From assembly GCF_014698115.1 (NCBI RefSeq), contig NZ_JACJSJ010000004.1, positions 1 to 64,000 on the forward strand: 64,000 nt of DNA. Direction: 5' to 3'. A model generated the notes under the pieces. That model was not told the DNA's origin. It made no database searches and was given only the letters and a program-made list of their open reading frames with translations. Within the stretch, counting starts at the first letter, position 1. Each line of letters starts with the position of its first letter. The position numbers and the translations under genes are program-made. Below are positions 45,436 to 54,732 of the stretch, in pieces. This DNA is from Nostoc sp. FACHB-973. GTDB lineage: Bacteria; Cyanobacteriota; Cyanobacteriia; Cyanobacteriales; Nostocaceae.

Positions 45436-46133
45436 CGCGGTGTGGGAGCAGGCTTGAGATTTATCTTTTAAAGGAACATCGAAAGAGGAGATTTCAGCGG
45501 ATAAGAAGAAAAAAATTCAAATTATTTATCTAACAGTATCACTTTGCCGATAACTCAGAAGTGAACAATAACAATTAGTAATTTAGCACTACTGATGGAT
45601 AATTCTCTAAGCTATTGTTTCAAATGTTTCATCGATATACAGGCCTGTTGGCGCATAATTTGTAGAACTTGTTAATACTCAGTTTTTTTACTGACATTAA
45701 TATTATTTTATGAAATATGAGATTTTTCTGCTTTAACTCAGTGTAGTTGAGCAAAAATGAGGAGCAGCAAGCTTTTGATTTAGTCGATCGCAATTAAGTA
45801 AGTCACCTTAAATAAACTTAATATTTATATGTTACTTCTTTTGGGAGATTGACAAATAAATATAACTTTGTATGTATATCAGGAGATTATATTTATACTA
45901 AGCTGCGTTCAAACAGAATATTCTTACTCTCTAGTCCCAGCCCAAGTTACTATCTTTGACTGCAACTGAGTAATTTAAAAAGTAAAGTTTTATTCAGATG
46001 TAAAGTAGCACAGCGATCGCCTAAAATTTAAAATTGAGATTTTTCAAACTGGTGGATAGCCTGCATAGTTATTGGGCATGGGGAATTAGTCATCAGTTAT
46101 TGTCCCTCATCCTCCTCCGCTCCCCGCAAGAGT
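45436..46133. other. Long AT-rich spacer
   Basis: About 700 bp with no open frame of coding character and no recognisable RNA. It lies upstream of the divergent adenylate cyclase and VOC genes and may hold both promoters. Confidence 0.4.
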
Positions 46134-46230
46134 TTACAGCAGTTTTCATGTATTTGAACCACATCTGTCGTAGGGGCACAGCATTGCTGTGCCCCTACCG
46201 CGTGGTCTATTTACCTGAAAATTGCTGTAA
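46134..46230. mobile_element. Palindromic MITE, 97 bp (TTACAGC...GCTGTAA)
   Basis: The left arm TTACAGCAGTTTTCATGTAT and right arm ATTTACCTGAAAATTGCTGT enclose the palindrome GGGGCACAGCATTGCTGTGCCCC. The arms equal those of the copy at 12823-12919, while the central palindrome differs. Confidence 0.7.
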
Positions 46231-46271
46231 ACTACGTCAAAATTTAAATAAACGCGATCGCACCTACAACA

Positions 46272-46631
46272 ATGCAGATTACCCAAAGTCTCCACACAGC
46301 AATTCTTGTAACTGACTTAGAACGCTCCGAACACTTTTATGGCAAAGTCTTAGGATTAGCCAAAATAGATCGTTCTCTGAAATACGCTGGTGCATGGTAT
46401 CAAGTCGGCAATTACCAAATTCACCTCATAGTTGCACCGACTGTCCCCACCGAAAACCAAAACGAAAAATGGGGACGCAACCCTCACTTCGCCTTCTCCG
46501 TTGCTGACTTGGACATTGCAAAACAAGAATTGCTCAATCATAATTATCCCATTCAACCAAGCGCCTCAGGCCGCCCTGCCCTGTTTACTCAAGATCCTGA
46601 TGGGAATATTGTTGAATTGAGTCAACAGTAA
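46272..46631 (+). CDS. VOC/glyoxalase-like metalloenzyme-fold protein, 119 aa
   Basis: Two beta-alpha-beta-beta-beta modules of the vicinal oxygen chelate fold are apparent: HTAILVTDLERSEHFYGKVL and PHFAFSVADLDIAKQELL, ending with FTQDPDGNIVELSQ. Candidate metal ligands are His8, His54 (YQIHLIV), His73 and Glu115. The family includes glyoxalase I, dioxygenases and fosfomycin-resistance proteins; substrate not decidable. The serine-recombinase-like gene follows on the same strand about 95 bp downstream. Confidence 0.85.
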   Translation: MQITQSLHTAILVTDLERSEHFYGKVLGLAKIDRSLKYAGAWYQVGNYQIHLIVAPTVPTENQNEKWGRNPHFAFSVADLDIAKQELLNHNYPIQPSASGRPALFTQDPDGNIVELSQQ

Positions 46632-46727
46632 GGGGGAGTGGGGAGACGGGGAGACGCTCTTACGCTCTTACGCAAAGAAAAACAAATGCCCCATGCCCAA
46701 TGCCCAATTCCCAATTCCCAATTCCCA

Positions 46728-48044
46728 ATGAAAATAATTGCCTACTCTTACACCGATCCTCTACTAGAATCTTCTCCCGAAGAAAGCAGTTGGGGATGGG
46801 AAGTCGATCGAGTTTATCAAGATTTGGGCAAGGGAGAATCCTCTAAATACGCTACGCGAACGCAACTACAACAATTACTCACAGATTGCCAAACTCAAGG
46901 TGCAGATTATCTGTTGGTTCGTCGGTTGGAAGAATTAGGCGATACTGTAGAGGAAGTAAGCGATCGCCTTCATGAACTCGAAGCAATGGGAGTGGCGGTA
47001 ATTGCCACTGAACAACCCTACACTTCAGAAAATTCCCCTCTCCGGGCTGACTTGCTGAGTTTACTACATGCAATCCAACGCGAACAACGCAGTCGTCGCA
47101 TCCGCCAAGGACACGCCCGTAATCGTCTCGACGCTGCACCGCCACCCGGTAAGGTTCCCTACGGCTACCGCAGAGGTAAGGGAAAATATACCATTGACCG
47201 CAGCACATCACCAGTGGTGAAGGATTTTTTTGACCATTTTTTACTCTATGGTTCCTTACGGGGTTCAGTCCGCTATTTGGCGAAAAAATACGGCAAGAAA
47301 ATCTCTGTCACCACTGGACGCCGCTGGTTAACTAATCCAGTTTATCGGGGCAATACAGCTTACCAAAATGGTGAAATTATCTCCGATACCCATATTCCCA
47401 TAATTTCTAAGGAAGAAGCTGCCCAAGTTGACCGACTTTTGCGCCGTAACAGCCGTTTACCATCTCGTACTGCTAGTGCGCCACGTTCTTTAGCAGGGTT
47501 GATTGTCTGTGGCGAATGTCAATCGCATCTGACGGTTACCCGTGTCACCCAACGCAACCAAGACAAAGAATATCTGTATTTACGTTGTATTAGCTGTCCC
47601 CGACGCCCCAAATGTCCGGCTATTCCCTACCAAGAAGTTTTAGAACAGACAATTGAAACTGTTTGCCGCGACTTACCCCTAGCTGTAGCCGGAATGAATT
47701 TTCCCCAGTTGGATGCAGTCAAAAATAGTTTAAGCCAAGCGATCGCTCGTCAGCAAGAAATACTCGCTCAGTTACCCGCTTTAATTGAAAATGGAATTTT
47801 AGATACTGAAACAGCAAAATTAAGAGCTTATAAACTCCGCACAGAAATTTCTACACTCGAAGCCAAGTTGGCAATTCTTCCCCCAGTTAATTTGCGTTCT
47901 GTTGCTGTTGCTGTTTCCATTCCACAATTCTGGTTAGATTTGTCCGAAACAGAGCGACGATTTTACTTTCGAGAATTCATTAAAGAAATTGAAATTGTTC
48001 GCCAAGAACAAAAATGGAACTTGCAAGTTATTTTTATCTTTTAA
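46728..48044 (+). CDS. Serine-recombinase-family protein lacking the canonical active-site motif, 438 aa
   Basis: ATG 46728 (MKIIAYSYTDPLLESSPEES) begins right after a CCCAATT repeat array, so a longer start at 46638 is rejected. The resolvase-like domain has LLVRRLEELGDTVEEVSDRL and RREQRSRRIRQGHARN-like basic helices (QREQRSRRIRQGHARN). The Recombinase domain GKVPYGYRRGKGKY is followed by a zinc ribbon (CGECQSHL ... CISCPRRPKCP) and a coiled coil, the large serine-recombinase layout of XisF-type proteins. However, the usual Y-x-R-V-S start is replaced by YSYTD, so the catalytic Ser and Arg appear missing. It may be a non-catalytic or divergent recombinase. Confidence 0.8.
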   Translation: MKIIAYSYTDPLLESSPEESSWGWEVDRVYQDLGKGESSKYATRTQLQQLLTDCQTQGADYLLVRRLEELGDTVEEVSDRLHELEAMGVAVIATEQPYTSENSPLRADLLSLLHAIQREQRSRRIRQGHARNRLDAAPPPGKVPYGYRRGKGKYTIDRSTSPVVKDFFDHFLLYGSLRGSVRYLAKKYGKKISVTTGRRWLTNPVYRGNTAYQNGEIISDTHIPIISKEEAAQVDRLLRRNSRLPSRTASAPRSLAGLIVCGECQSHLTVTRVTQRNQDKEYLYLRCISCPRRPKCPAIPYQEVLEQTIETVCRDLPLAVAGMNFPQLDAVKNSLSQAIARQQEILAQLPALIENGILDTETAKLRAYKLRTEISTLEAKLAILPPVNLRSVAVAVSIPQFWLDLSETERRFYFREFIKEIEIVRQEQKWNLQVIFIF

Positions 48045-48370
48045 GAATTCTGAATTATGCTATGTAATACTATCATCCTATTAGTAACAAAAAAGCCGGA
48101 TAAAATATCAGGCAATGTAGATTTAATTACAGAGTAGTCAAAAGTATTTAGCCAGTTTTTATACGTCTTATTTTTATCAGTTATCTACAAAAATGATCGT
48201 TAAATAATTCAGATAAATTTCCCGGAAAAATAGTACTAATTAGAGAAAGTTGAGTTAATCTTGGAAACTAGCAATCGTTAAGAACAGACGTTGTTACTGG
48301 GCCACAACATTGGAGATTCGCTTTGGTCTCTATGTAATCAAACCAGCAAGTAAAATGATTACCAGAGAAT
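48045..48370. other. Spacer without a supported gene
   Basis: 326 bp, AT-rich, no open frame of note and no strong repeat. The segment before 48371 is the likely promoter region of the GT-C gene. Confidence 0.35.
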
Positions 48371-49987
48371 ATGCAAGAAGGAAGCTTTATTTGGGGTCAT
48401 CTAGAAAAACAGCATCGCACAGTTGGCAGATGGGTTGATTGGGTATGGCTTCTCGTGTTGTTTTTAGCAGCAGTGTTACTGTTTAGCGTCAATCTGGGGG
48501 GATTACCCCTGCGAGATTGGGATGAAGGTACAGTGGCACAAGTCGCTAGGGAAATTTGGCAAGCACCAGCAGACTCAATGCGCTGGCTTTACCCAACTCT
48601 AGGAGGCGAACCATACCATAACAAGCCGCCTTTAATGCATTTGCTAATTGCTTGGGCTTATTCTCTAGGAGGCGAAAATGAATTCACTACGCGGCTTCCC
48701 GGAGCAATTTTAACATCAAGCTCAGTACCTTTACTGTATTGTATTGGTCGAGAATTATTTCGCCAGCGTTGGGCAGCTATTTATAGTGCCTTGATTTATC
48801 TAACAATGCTACCCGTGGTGCGTCATGGACGTTTGGCGATGTTAGATGGGGCGGTGGTCAGTTTTTTGATGGTGATGATGTTGTGCGTGTTGCGATCGCG
48901 CCGGGATTTACGTTATTGCCTTGGTGTTGGCATCGGTTTTGGGTTGATTTGCCTGACTCAAGGCTTGGTGGGCATATTGCTAGGTGCGATCGCCATTGTA
49001 TTTTTATTTTGGGATACACCACGGCTACTCACCTGTTACTATCTGTGGATAGCAATTTTGATTGGCATTTTACCTGTGATTGGTTGGTACGGTGCCCAAC
49101 TAATTCACTATGGTTATACTTTCGCCCAAGTTGGCCTTGTAAATTCATCTAGCCGAATTGGCACAGTTGCAGAGATAAATTTTGAACCACCTTGGTACTA
49201 CGTTATTGAACTTCTCAAGTACACATGGCCGTGGCTATTATTCTTACCGCAAACTGTACGTTTAACTTGGGAAAATCGCAACCTTAGTTGGGCAAAACTA
49301 GTACTAGCGTGGAGTGGTGTTTATCTGGTAGTAATTTCCTTGATGATTACCAAACTTCCCTGGTATGTATTCCCGATTTATCCCAGCTTAGCCTTAGCTT
49401 TTGGTATCCAGTTAGCAGATACAGAAAATTCGCCTTTAGTGTCATCCTATCCCCGTACTTGGGTGGCAGGTTTAGCAATTTTAGCTGTAGTCGCTTCTGC
49501 CGGCAGCATTTATTTTAGTTGGGGTACAACACCGAAAACAGACTTACAGCTAATTTTTGCAGCAGTAGCTTTAACAATGACCTTAGCAGCTATTTTGGCA
49601 GAGCGAGGCGACGGGCAATTTCTGAAGATTTTGTTCTGGGGAAGTTATGTTTCGCTGCTACTGTTAATGAAATCCAATTACTGGGTTTGGGAATTATCTG
49701 AGGCTTATCCAGTTAAACCAGTAGCTGCGATGATCGTGCGGGCAAATCCAGCTACGAAAAAGATTTATACATCTTTTCCCTACTCTCGTCCTTCATTGGA
49801 TTATTACAGCGATCGCACCATTATTCCCGCTTCTGTTGGTGAACTGCAATATTATTGGCACTACAACGGGCAACCCTACTTCTTGCTTCATGCATCTGTT
49901 TTCAACAATCTTCAACTAGAGTCAATCAAGCTAATTGACCAAGCTGAAGGTTGGAAATTAGTTACCAAAGATACAAATCGATTGTAA
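48371..49987 (+). CDS. GT-C membrane glycosyltransferase (ArnT/PMT_2 family), 538 aa
   Basis: The N-terminal cytosolic segment is followed by a membrane helix (WLLVLFLAAVLLFSVNLG) and the first lumenal loop with the catalytic acidic motif LPLRDWDEGTVAQVARE. About ten further membrane helices and HNKPPLMHLLIAWAYSLGG follow, as in undecaprenyl-phosphate-sugar-dependent GT-C transferases. A C-terminal soluble part (about 445-538) follows. Such enzymes transfer sugars from polyprenyl phosphate to lipids or proteins on the outer face of the membrane. Acceptor unknown; single gene. Confidence 0.88.
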   Translation: MQEGSFIWGHLEKQHRTVGRWVDWVWLLVLFLAAVLLFSVNLGGLPLRDWDEGTVAQVAREIWQAPADSMRWLYPTLGGEPYHNKPPLMHLLIAWAYSLGGENEFTTRLPGAILTSSSVPLLYCIGRELFRQRWAAIYSALIYLTMLPVVRHGRLAMLDGAVVSFLMVMMLCVLRSRRDLRYCLGVGIGFGLICLTQGLVGILLGAIAIVFLFWDTPRLLTCYYLWIAILIGILPVIGWYGAQLIHYGYTFAQVGLVNSSSRIGTVAEINFEPPWYYVIELLKYTWPWLLFLPQTVRLTWENRNLSWAKLVLAWSGVYLVVISLMITKLPWYVFPIYPSLALAFGIQLADTENSPLVSSYPRTWVAGLAILAVVASAGSIYFSWGTTPKTDLQLIFAAVALTMTLAAILAERGDGQFLKILFWGSYVSLLLLMKSNYWVWELSEAYPVKPVAAMIVRANPATKKIYTSFPYSRPSLDYYSDRTIIPASVGELQYYWHYNGQPYFLLHASVFNNLQLESIKLIDQAEGWKLVTKDTNRL

Positions 49988-50169
49988 ACGCAGGGCAGGC
50001 GTGGGGCATTGCTTCCTCATCTCCCCCTGCTCCCTCTGCCTCCCCTGCGTTGACAACTGGGAGTGTAGGTAGTTCACTAAGGCTATACATAAAACAGTGT
50101 TCTATTTGTTGGGTACATCTAGAACACTGTTGTGAAGTACCCCACCGCATAGGCGGATGGGGCTTCGCG

Positions 50170-50460
50170 TCTCACTCGTCGTTGCCACGTTAGGAATTCT
50201 TATTGCTAAGAATTCGGGACTAAACCCGATGATGGTCTTATACAACGTCTCTCGGTTTTCACCGTTTATCCTCTCAATAGAGAAACCCGCGCAGCCGCCC
50301 TGCTTCCCAAGGCAGTTATTACTTTCTCGTACACTTCTGTGTGGCTTATCTTTTACCGCCTTAGTAGATAGGCAAACCAGTGACCGAAGTCTTTTCCCTT
50401 TTCTCACGCTATACGTCAAGGCATAGCGTTTTACCGCTACTGTGGCCGTTTGTTATGAGC
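50170..50460 (-). ncRNA. Possible omegaRNA/reRNA-like segment of the relic element
   Basis: This non-coding, comparatively GC-rich stretch directly precedes the right-end hairpin on the minus strand. It has several short complementary pairs (for example GGTTTAGTCCC... and AATTCTTAGCAATAAGAATT). In TnpB-bearing elements the guide RNA is encoded at this position, ending at the right end with the guide just outside. No tnpB is present, and no covariance comparison was possible. Confidence 0.3.
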
Positions 50461-50487
50461 CGTGTGGGTGGGTCAACAACCATTACA

Positions 50488-50520
50488 ATGGTAGCACATC
50501 CATATTTTATTTGCTACCAT
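50488..50520 (+). promoter_or_regulatory. Inverted repeat overlapping the RHH start codon
   Basis: ATGGTAGC (50488-50495) and GCTACCAT (50513-50520) are perfect inverted repeats, the second overlapping the ATG of the RHH gene at 50519. This is a likely autorepression operator for the RHH protein. Confidence 0.5.
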
Positions 50521-50665
50521 GACACAGATTAGTTTGAGGTTGTCTGAACGGGAAAAAGAACATTTGCAGAAGTATTGCGAATTGACTCAAAGAAATCAGA
50601 CAGAAGTGTTACGCGACCTCATAAGAAAATTGTCAATCAAAGGGGCATTGAACCCCCTTGATTGA
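50519..50665 (+). CDS. Small ribbon-helix-helix protein, 48 aa
   Basis: ATG 50519 gives MTQISLRLSEREKEHLQKYC followed by ELTQRNQTEVLRDLIRKL: the beta-strand (TQISLRLS) and two helices of CopG-type RHH repressors. The end of the gene (SIKGALNPLD and stop) coincides with a 12-of-13-bp hairpin (50633-50665) that belongs to the element end. It runs opposite to the presumed lost tnpB and probably regulates the element. Confidence 0.7.
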   Translation: MTQISLRLSEREKEHLQKYCELTQRNQTEVLRDLIRKLSIKGALNPLD

Positions 50666-50792
50666 CCTGCTATCCATCCCCACCGTATAGACGGATGGGG
50701 AATTCCGCCGAATTAGTTAAATAAATATAAGGGACTTGCAAAATTAAAGAGAGTAAAGTAAAATCTCATTGACCGCAGGGGTCATATCCATA

Positions 50793-51176
50793 CTATGGGA
50801 ATTTTTCGTCTGGTTTTTTAATTTGCTCTGTAGAAAGCACTTGACGATCTGAGTTCGTGGTTTCCTGGGTGATAGCAATCATACTAAAAACAATGGCACT
50901 TCCTACAGCAAAAGCCACCATAGGACGCTTGAGTAGGACAAAATCCCTGATAATTCTAGCCAAAGGTCGGCTTTGACGCCGTAGCGCCGAAGAAATCATC
51001 ATTTGTCTCCAAGTAAATGGATCGCGGACGTAATGACCGCTTTGGCAAACAACTAGCCGTTCTTGGCAATAGGGACAACAAAACAAGCCAATACGCGTTT
51101 TAATTGGTTTGGGCGTGGCATTTCTTTGGCAAATTGGGCAAGTAACATAATGATTATCAAAGGTGTGTATATTCAT
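50793..51176 (-). CDS. Zinc-ribbon membrane protein of unknown function, 127 aa
   Basis: The N-terminal part has two CxxC pairs (CPICQ at about 13-17 and CCPYCQ at about 33-38), a zinc ribbon. A basic amphipathic stretch (SALRRQSRPLARIIRDFVLL) and one membrane helix (MVAFAVGSAIVFSMIAI, about 85-101) follow, with a short polar tail. The ribbon is predicted to face the cytosol. The family is not recognised beyond this layout, and no partner gene is adjacent. Confidence 0.7.
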   Translation of the reverse strand: MNIHTFDNHYVTCPICQRNATPKPIKTRIGLFCCPYCQERLVVCQSGHYVRDPFTWRQMMISSALRRQSRPLARIIRDFVLLKRPMVAFAVGSAIVFSMIAITQETTNSDRQVLSTEQIKKPDEKFP

Positions 51177-51302
51177 TTACTCGCAGTATAAGAATAGCTA
51201 TATTGAATTGCGGTCAACGAAGAGGACAAGGAGAAGGGGAGACAAGGGGAGCAGGTTTTTTATTCCTTTTGCCTCCTTGTTACCTTGTCTCCCCTTTCTC
51301 TA

Positions 51303-51445
51303 ATATCATGTCCGGTTGAAGACTTATCATTAGGGCTGACGCGGGGACATGGAGAGAAGCCTAAGATCAGGCTTCGTTACATCACAACTTCTCATAAGGA
51401 AGACGCAAAGAGCTTTTTTGATAAGTGATTAGGCGGACATGATAT
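51303..51445. mobile_element. MITE, 143 bp, termini ATATCATGTCCG
   Basis: ATATCATGTCCG and CGGACATGATAT are perfect 12-bp terminal inverted repeats; ACTTATCA recurs a few bases further in on both arms. It has no coding capacity. It lies in the 655-bp spacer 51177-51831, which otherwise holds a GGGGAGACAAGGGGAGCAGG repeat with its complement (about 51229-51296) and a small dispersed repeat near 51640, but no gene. Confidence 0.7.
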
Positions 51446-51831
51446 AACTTCTAAGTCTAGTTTGACTTTAGTACTAAATCACACATACATTCTATTACTA
51501 CCAAGGATGGCTCAATGGTCGCAACACGAGTATAGCTAGATTTAGGCGAAAATGACTTCTCATTAATGCTTGTGGCTCACAGTACCTCTGTTGTCTCTAG
51601 AGAGAATAGGGTTGACTAGTACCTCATCAGCGTAGGCTAGCATTTACCGTAGGCATCGCCGACCCCCAGATAATAATTGTCTCCCATTTAACTATTCTCC
51701 CCACAAAAATTTTGCTAAAGCTTTGTAAATCGAGCAAATAAAGTCTACTTGTCTGGTTGCTAAATAATGGCTCACAATGAGAAGTAACAGATAAAAATTT
51801 AAATTTTTTCTTACATTTACCCTGCCTCTCA

Positions 51832-53706
51832 ATGACTCTCTTGCCTCCCACTCAACTGAGGAAGGTAACGGAACAACCTGCCTTTCCTACACCTTCTGCC
51901 CGCTTAGCTCACCTAATAAACCGTTTTCAACCATCCCCAGAAACCCTTGTGCTGTTTTTAGCCATGTTAATTGGCGGTGGCACTGGTATGGGTGTAGTCA
52001 CTTTTCACTATTTGATCGAGCTGATCCACCGTTTAATGCTAGAAAATTTGATGGGTCAGATCGGTGTCTGGGGTGCTTGGACTCTAGCTTGCGTTCCTAC
52101 CCTTGGCGGATTAATTGTTGGCTTGATGCGCTGGCGTACTCAAGACTTCGGTCCTGGACTTTCATCTCTCATCGCCGCCTCTCACGAAACCGAGATTAGG
52201 CGACCACTACGACCAGTTACCAAAATGCTAGCCGCATCTGTTTCTTTGGGAAGTGGTGCTTCTTTAGGACCAGAGGGGCCAAGTGTAGAAATTGGTGCAA
52301 ACTTTGGCATGTTGTTGTCTGTGATCCTAAATGTATCTCAGGAACAACGACGTTTACTTTTGGGTGCTGGCGCTGCTGCTGGATTAGCGGCTGGATTTAA
52401 TGCTCCCATTGCCGGAGTATTTTTTGCCTTAGAGGTGGTGATGGGAGCAACATCTTTTGCTACTTCTGCTGTCAGTGTGGTGCTGCTGGCGGCGGTAGTA
52501 GCAGCGTTAATTGCTCAAATTGGTTTGGGGGCACAACCTGCTTTTGATTTACCGGCTTACCAAGTCCGCAGTCCTTTAGAATTACCCCTTTATCTTGGCT
52601 TGGGTTTAGGGGCTAGCCTAATTTCTCTAACTTATACTCAATCAATTCGTTTGGCTAAAGCCTGCTTTGCTGGTAAGGTTCCAGGCTTTCAATTTTTGGG
52701 ACGAATTCCTCAGCCAATTCATCCAATTATTGGCGGTGTCATTGTTGGCGCAGTTGCTTTGCACTTCCCGCAAATTCTAGGCGTTGGTTATGAAACCGTG
52801 GAAGCAATGCTTCAGGATGTCAAGTTTTCATTGCACTTGTTAGTTGTGCTGTTGGTGGTGAAGCTACTAATGACTGCAATTAGTGCGGGTAGTGGCTTTG
52901 TCGGCGGTTTGTTTGCACCTGCGATGTTTCTAGGTGCTTCTTTTGGTTCGGCTTATGCCAAAATTTTAGCTGTGGTATTCCCGGCAATTTGTGAGCAAAT
53001 GGCAGCTCCTCCAGCTTATGCGATGGTAGGAATGGCGGCAGTCTTGGCTGCAAGTGTCAGGGCACCGTTAACGGCTATTTTAATGCTGTTTGAATTAACC
53101 CGCGACTACCGGATTGTTTTACCGCTGATGGCTGCTGTGGGTTTGAGTGTCTGGTTAGTGGAAAGGATTAAACCGACTTTTAACTCTAACTCTAATCTAC
53201 AACAAATTGGTCTTTCGGAATTGAAAGATGAACGAGCGGAAATTATGCAGCAAATTTTGGTAGAAGATGCTATGCATCCTTATCCCAAAAAATTACCTGC
53301 AACTTTGAGTGTGTTAGAAGCAGCGGTGGAAATGATCCGCGATCGCACACGAAGTGCTTTAGTAATTGATCAAGCAGAGCAATTAGTTGGTATCCTTTCT
53401 TTAGAAGATATTAACCGTGCCCTTGCTCTTTGGCAAACTTACCCAAATTCAACAACTGAAATTTCAGATAATTTATCCAGTCAAACTCTCAAGGACATTT
53501 GTACTACTGAAATTGTTTACGCATGGCAGGATGAACTATTATCTGAAGCTTTAGACCGGATGAGTGTTCGAGGTTTGCATCAATTACCAGTGGTAGCACG
53601 AGACAAACCCGATCGCATTTTAGGTTTACTAGAAAAAGAGCAAATTGCATTAACCTGCAATTTAGCAGTTACGCGCAAAGCACTGCGTCACTATTTACCA
53701 TATTAG
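51832..53706 (+). CDS. ClC-family chloride channel/transporter with CBS pair, 624 aa
   Basis: The selectivity-filter motifs are present: GSGASLGPEGPSVEIG (with the gating Glu near residue 149), GFNAPIAGVFFALE and SGFVGGLFAPAMFLGASFGS. About ten hydrophobic membrane helices precede a C-terminal CBS pair (about 480-615: VEDAMHPYPKKLPATLSVLE and SEALDRMSVRGLHQLPVVAR). The gating Glu is retained, so it could be a channel or an H+/Cl- antiporter. The CBS pair suggests nucleotide regulation. It sits in the inner or thylakoid membrane. Confidence 0.93.
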   Translation: MTLLPPTQLRKVTEQPAFPTPSARLAHLINRFQPSPETLVLFLAMLIGGGTGMGVVTFHYLIELIHRLMLENLMGQIGVWGAWTLACVPTLGGLIVGLMRWRTQDFGPGLSSLIAASHETEIRRPLRPVTKMLAASVSLGSGASLGPEGPSVEIGANFGMLLSVILNVSQEQRRLLLGAGAAAGLAAGFNAPIAGVFFALEVVMGATSFATSAVSVVLLAAVVAALIAQIGLGAQPAFDLPAYQVRSPLELPLYLGLGLGASLISLTYTQSIRLAKACFAGKVPGFQFLGRIPQPIHPIIGGVIVGAVALHFPQILGVGYETVEAMLQDVKFSLHLLVVLLVVKLLMTAISAGSGFVGGLFAPAMFLGASFGSAYAKILAVVFPAICEQMAAPPAYAMVGMAAVLAASVRAPLTAILMLFELTRDYRIVLPLMAAVGLSVWLVERIKPTFNSNSNLQQIGLSELKDERAEIMQQILVEDAMHPYPKKLPATLSVLEAAVEMIRDRTRSALVIDQAEQLVGILSLEDINRALALWQTYPNSTTEISDNLSSQTLKDICTTEIVYAWQDELLSEALDRMSVRGLHQLPVVARDKPDRILGLLEKEQIALTCNLAVTRKALRHYLPY

Positions 53707-53852
53707 TCATTAGTCATTGGTCATTAGTCATTGGTCATTAGTCATTGGTTTTCACAAATGACAAACACAGAAGTATGAACTGAGTATTCCTTAGTTCAGA
53801 ACTTCAGGGACAAATGACTATTGACTATTGACAATTGACTAATGACTATTTA
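53705..53852. repeat. Heptamer array (TAGTCATTGGTCAT units)
   Basis: TAGTCATTAGTCATTGGTCA units at 53705-53750 and complementary AATGACTA-type units at 53813-53848 bracket the spacer between the convergent ClC and cyAbrB genes. Further copies stand at 54592-54630 and 55243-55266. Confidence 0.7.
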
Positions 53853-54266
53853 TTAAGCCGTGGCTTCTAGAGTTTCATCGTCTTCCCGATCTTCTGGATC
53901 TACCTGTCTCAAACGAATGTGCTTTTTACCTAAAGTGATGAGAAACTCATCTCCTGGTTTGAGATTCATCTGTTTTGTATAAGCTGAACCGATAAGCAAG
54001 TTACCATTGGATTGCACACTAATCCTATAGCTAGCACTACGTCCACCGCGCCCATTAGCACTGGGTGTACTGTCCAACTGAATGCCTTCGGCATCGATTA
54101 GGGCATTTAAGAACTTCATCATATTGACGCGCTCTATACCATTTTTGGTAACGGTATAGTAGCCGCACTTCTTGGCCTTGTCTTCCTTGCTCTCGTTCTC
54201 TAGCTCTTTGACTTTTTTGAGCAGTTCTTCGCCGACTAGGGGTTCAATTTTTTTCTGTTTAGGCAT
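53853..54266 (-). CDS. cyAbrB family transcriptional regulator, 137 aa
   Basis: ATG 54266 gives MPKQKKIEPLVGEELLKKVK; a non-ATG start one codon upstream is rejected. The cyanobacterial AbrB pattern is plain: KAKKCGYYTVTKNGIERVNM, SANGRGGRSASYRISVQSNG and the C-terminal AbrB-like segment NLKPGDEFLITLGKKHIRLR. cyAbrB proteins are abundant DNA-binding regulators of carbon/nitrogen balance, hydrogenase and redox genes (family knowledge). I cannot assign it to the cyAbrB1 or cyAbrB2 branch with certainty. Confidence 0.9.
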   Translation of the reverse strand: MPKQKKIEPLVGEELLKKVKELENESKEDKAKKCGYYTVTKNGIERVNMMKFLNALIDAEGIQLDSTPSANGRGGRSASYRISVQSNGNLLIGSAYTKQMNLKPGDEFLITLGKKHIRLRQVDPEDREDDETLEATA

Positions 54267-54732
54267 CAACTTAGGTCGAAAACGAATGTTTGAAGTGTTT
54301 GAATCGATTTTATTTTAGCTTCTGTTGAGCTAATAGGAAGATAATCCTTTAGTTTTTATCTCAACATAGCCAAGTATATTACACTCACAGCCAGAATTGT
54401 TATGCGAATACCAAATATTTCCCAGGCAATTTATTTTATAGAATGCTGGCAATGCTGATAACTATATATATATAGTTTGTGAATTCCTGCTAAACTATAT
54501 TTGTTTAAGTTTTCTAAACTAACCTTTAAAAGGTTGTCTAGTTGCTGAAGATGATAACTGAGTCACAGAATGATAAGCAAAACTGATCCTTGGTCATTAG
54601 TCATTGGTAATTAGTCATTAGTCATTGGTCTAAATAAATGACAAAGGACAACTGACAAAGCGCAAAGCCACCAGCGCCTATTTCCGGCACTCAGAACTTT
54701 GTAACAGAGGGCAAACAACAAAGCTTACCAGA
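54267..54732. other. Divergent promoter region of cyAbrB and the Rrf2-type gene
   Basis: The 466-bp spacer is AT-rich on the cyAbrB side and contains TCATTAGTCATTGG heptamer repeats at 54592-54630 on the other. No gene seen. It should hold promoters for both divergent regulator genes. Confidence 0.4.

Larger units (their letters stand above)
50131..50721 (-). mobile_element. Relic IS200/IS605-type element without tnpA/tnpB
   Basis: Two near-identical subterminal hairpins occur in direct orientation: CCCCACCGCATAGGCGGATG + GGG (about 50139-50161) and CCCCACCGTATAGACGGATG + GGG (about 50677-50699). Direct-orientation end hairpins without terminal inverted repeats are the hallmark of IS200/IS605 elements. 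Read on the minus strand, the left end is TAATTCGGCGGAATTCCCC (preceded by TTAAC) and the right end finishes GGTGGGGTACTTCAC. The interior keeps a small RHH gene but no transposase. The 300-bp segment next to the right end, GC-rich and non-coding, is where such elements encode their omega/reRNA; that assignment is inference. Confidence 0.6.

Noticed and set aside
46034-46315. Plus-strand frame of 93 codons upstream of the VOC gene.
   Set aside because: It consists largely of a palindromic MITE and overlaps the VOC start in another frame.
50102-50419. Minus-strand frame of 105 codons that could be a TnpB C-terminus.
   Set aside because: No RuvC or zinc-finger motif of TnpB is present. The region is more consistent with non-coding sequence at an IS right end.
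50440-50480. ATGAGCCGTGTGGGTGGGT on the plus strand resembles the GAGCCGTGTG stretch seen in group II introns.
   Set aside because: No domain V hairpin, no reverse transcriptase and no other intron feature nearby. The segment lies within an IS200/IS605-like relic that explains it better.
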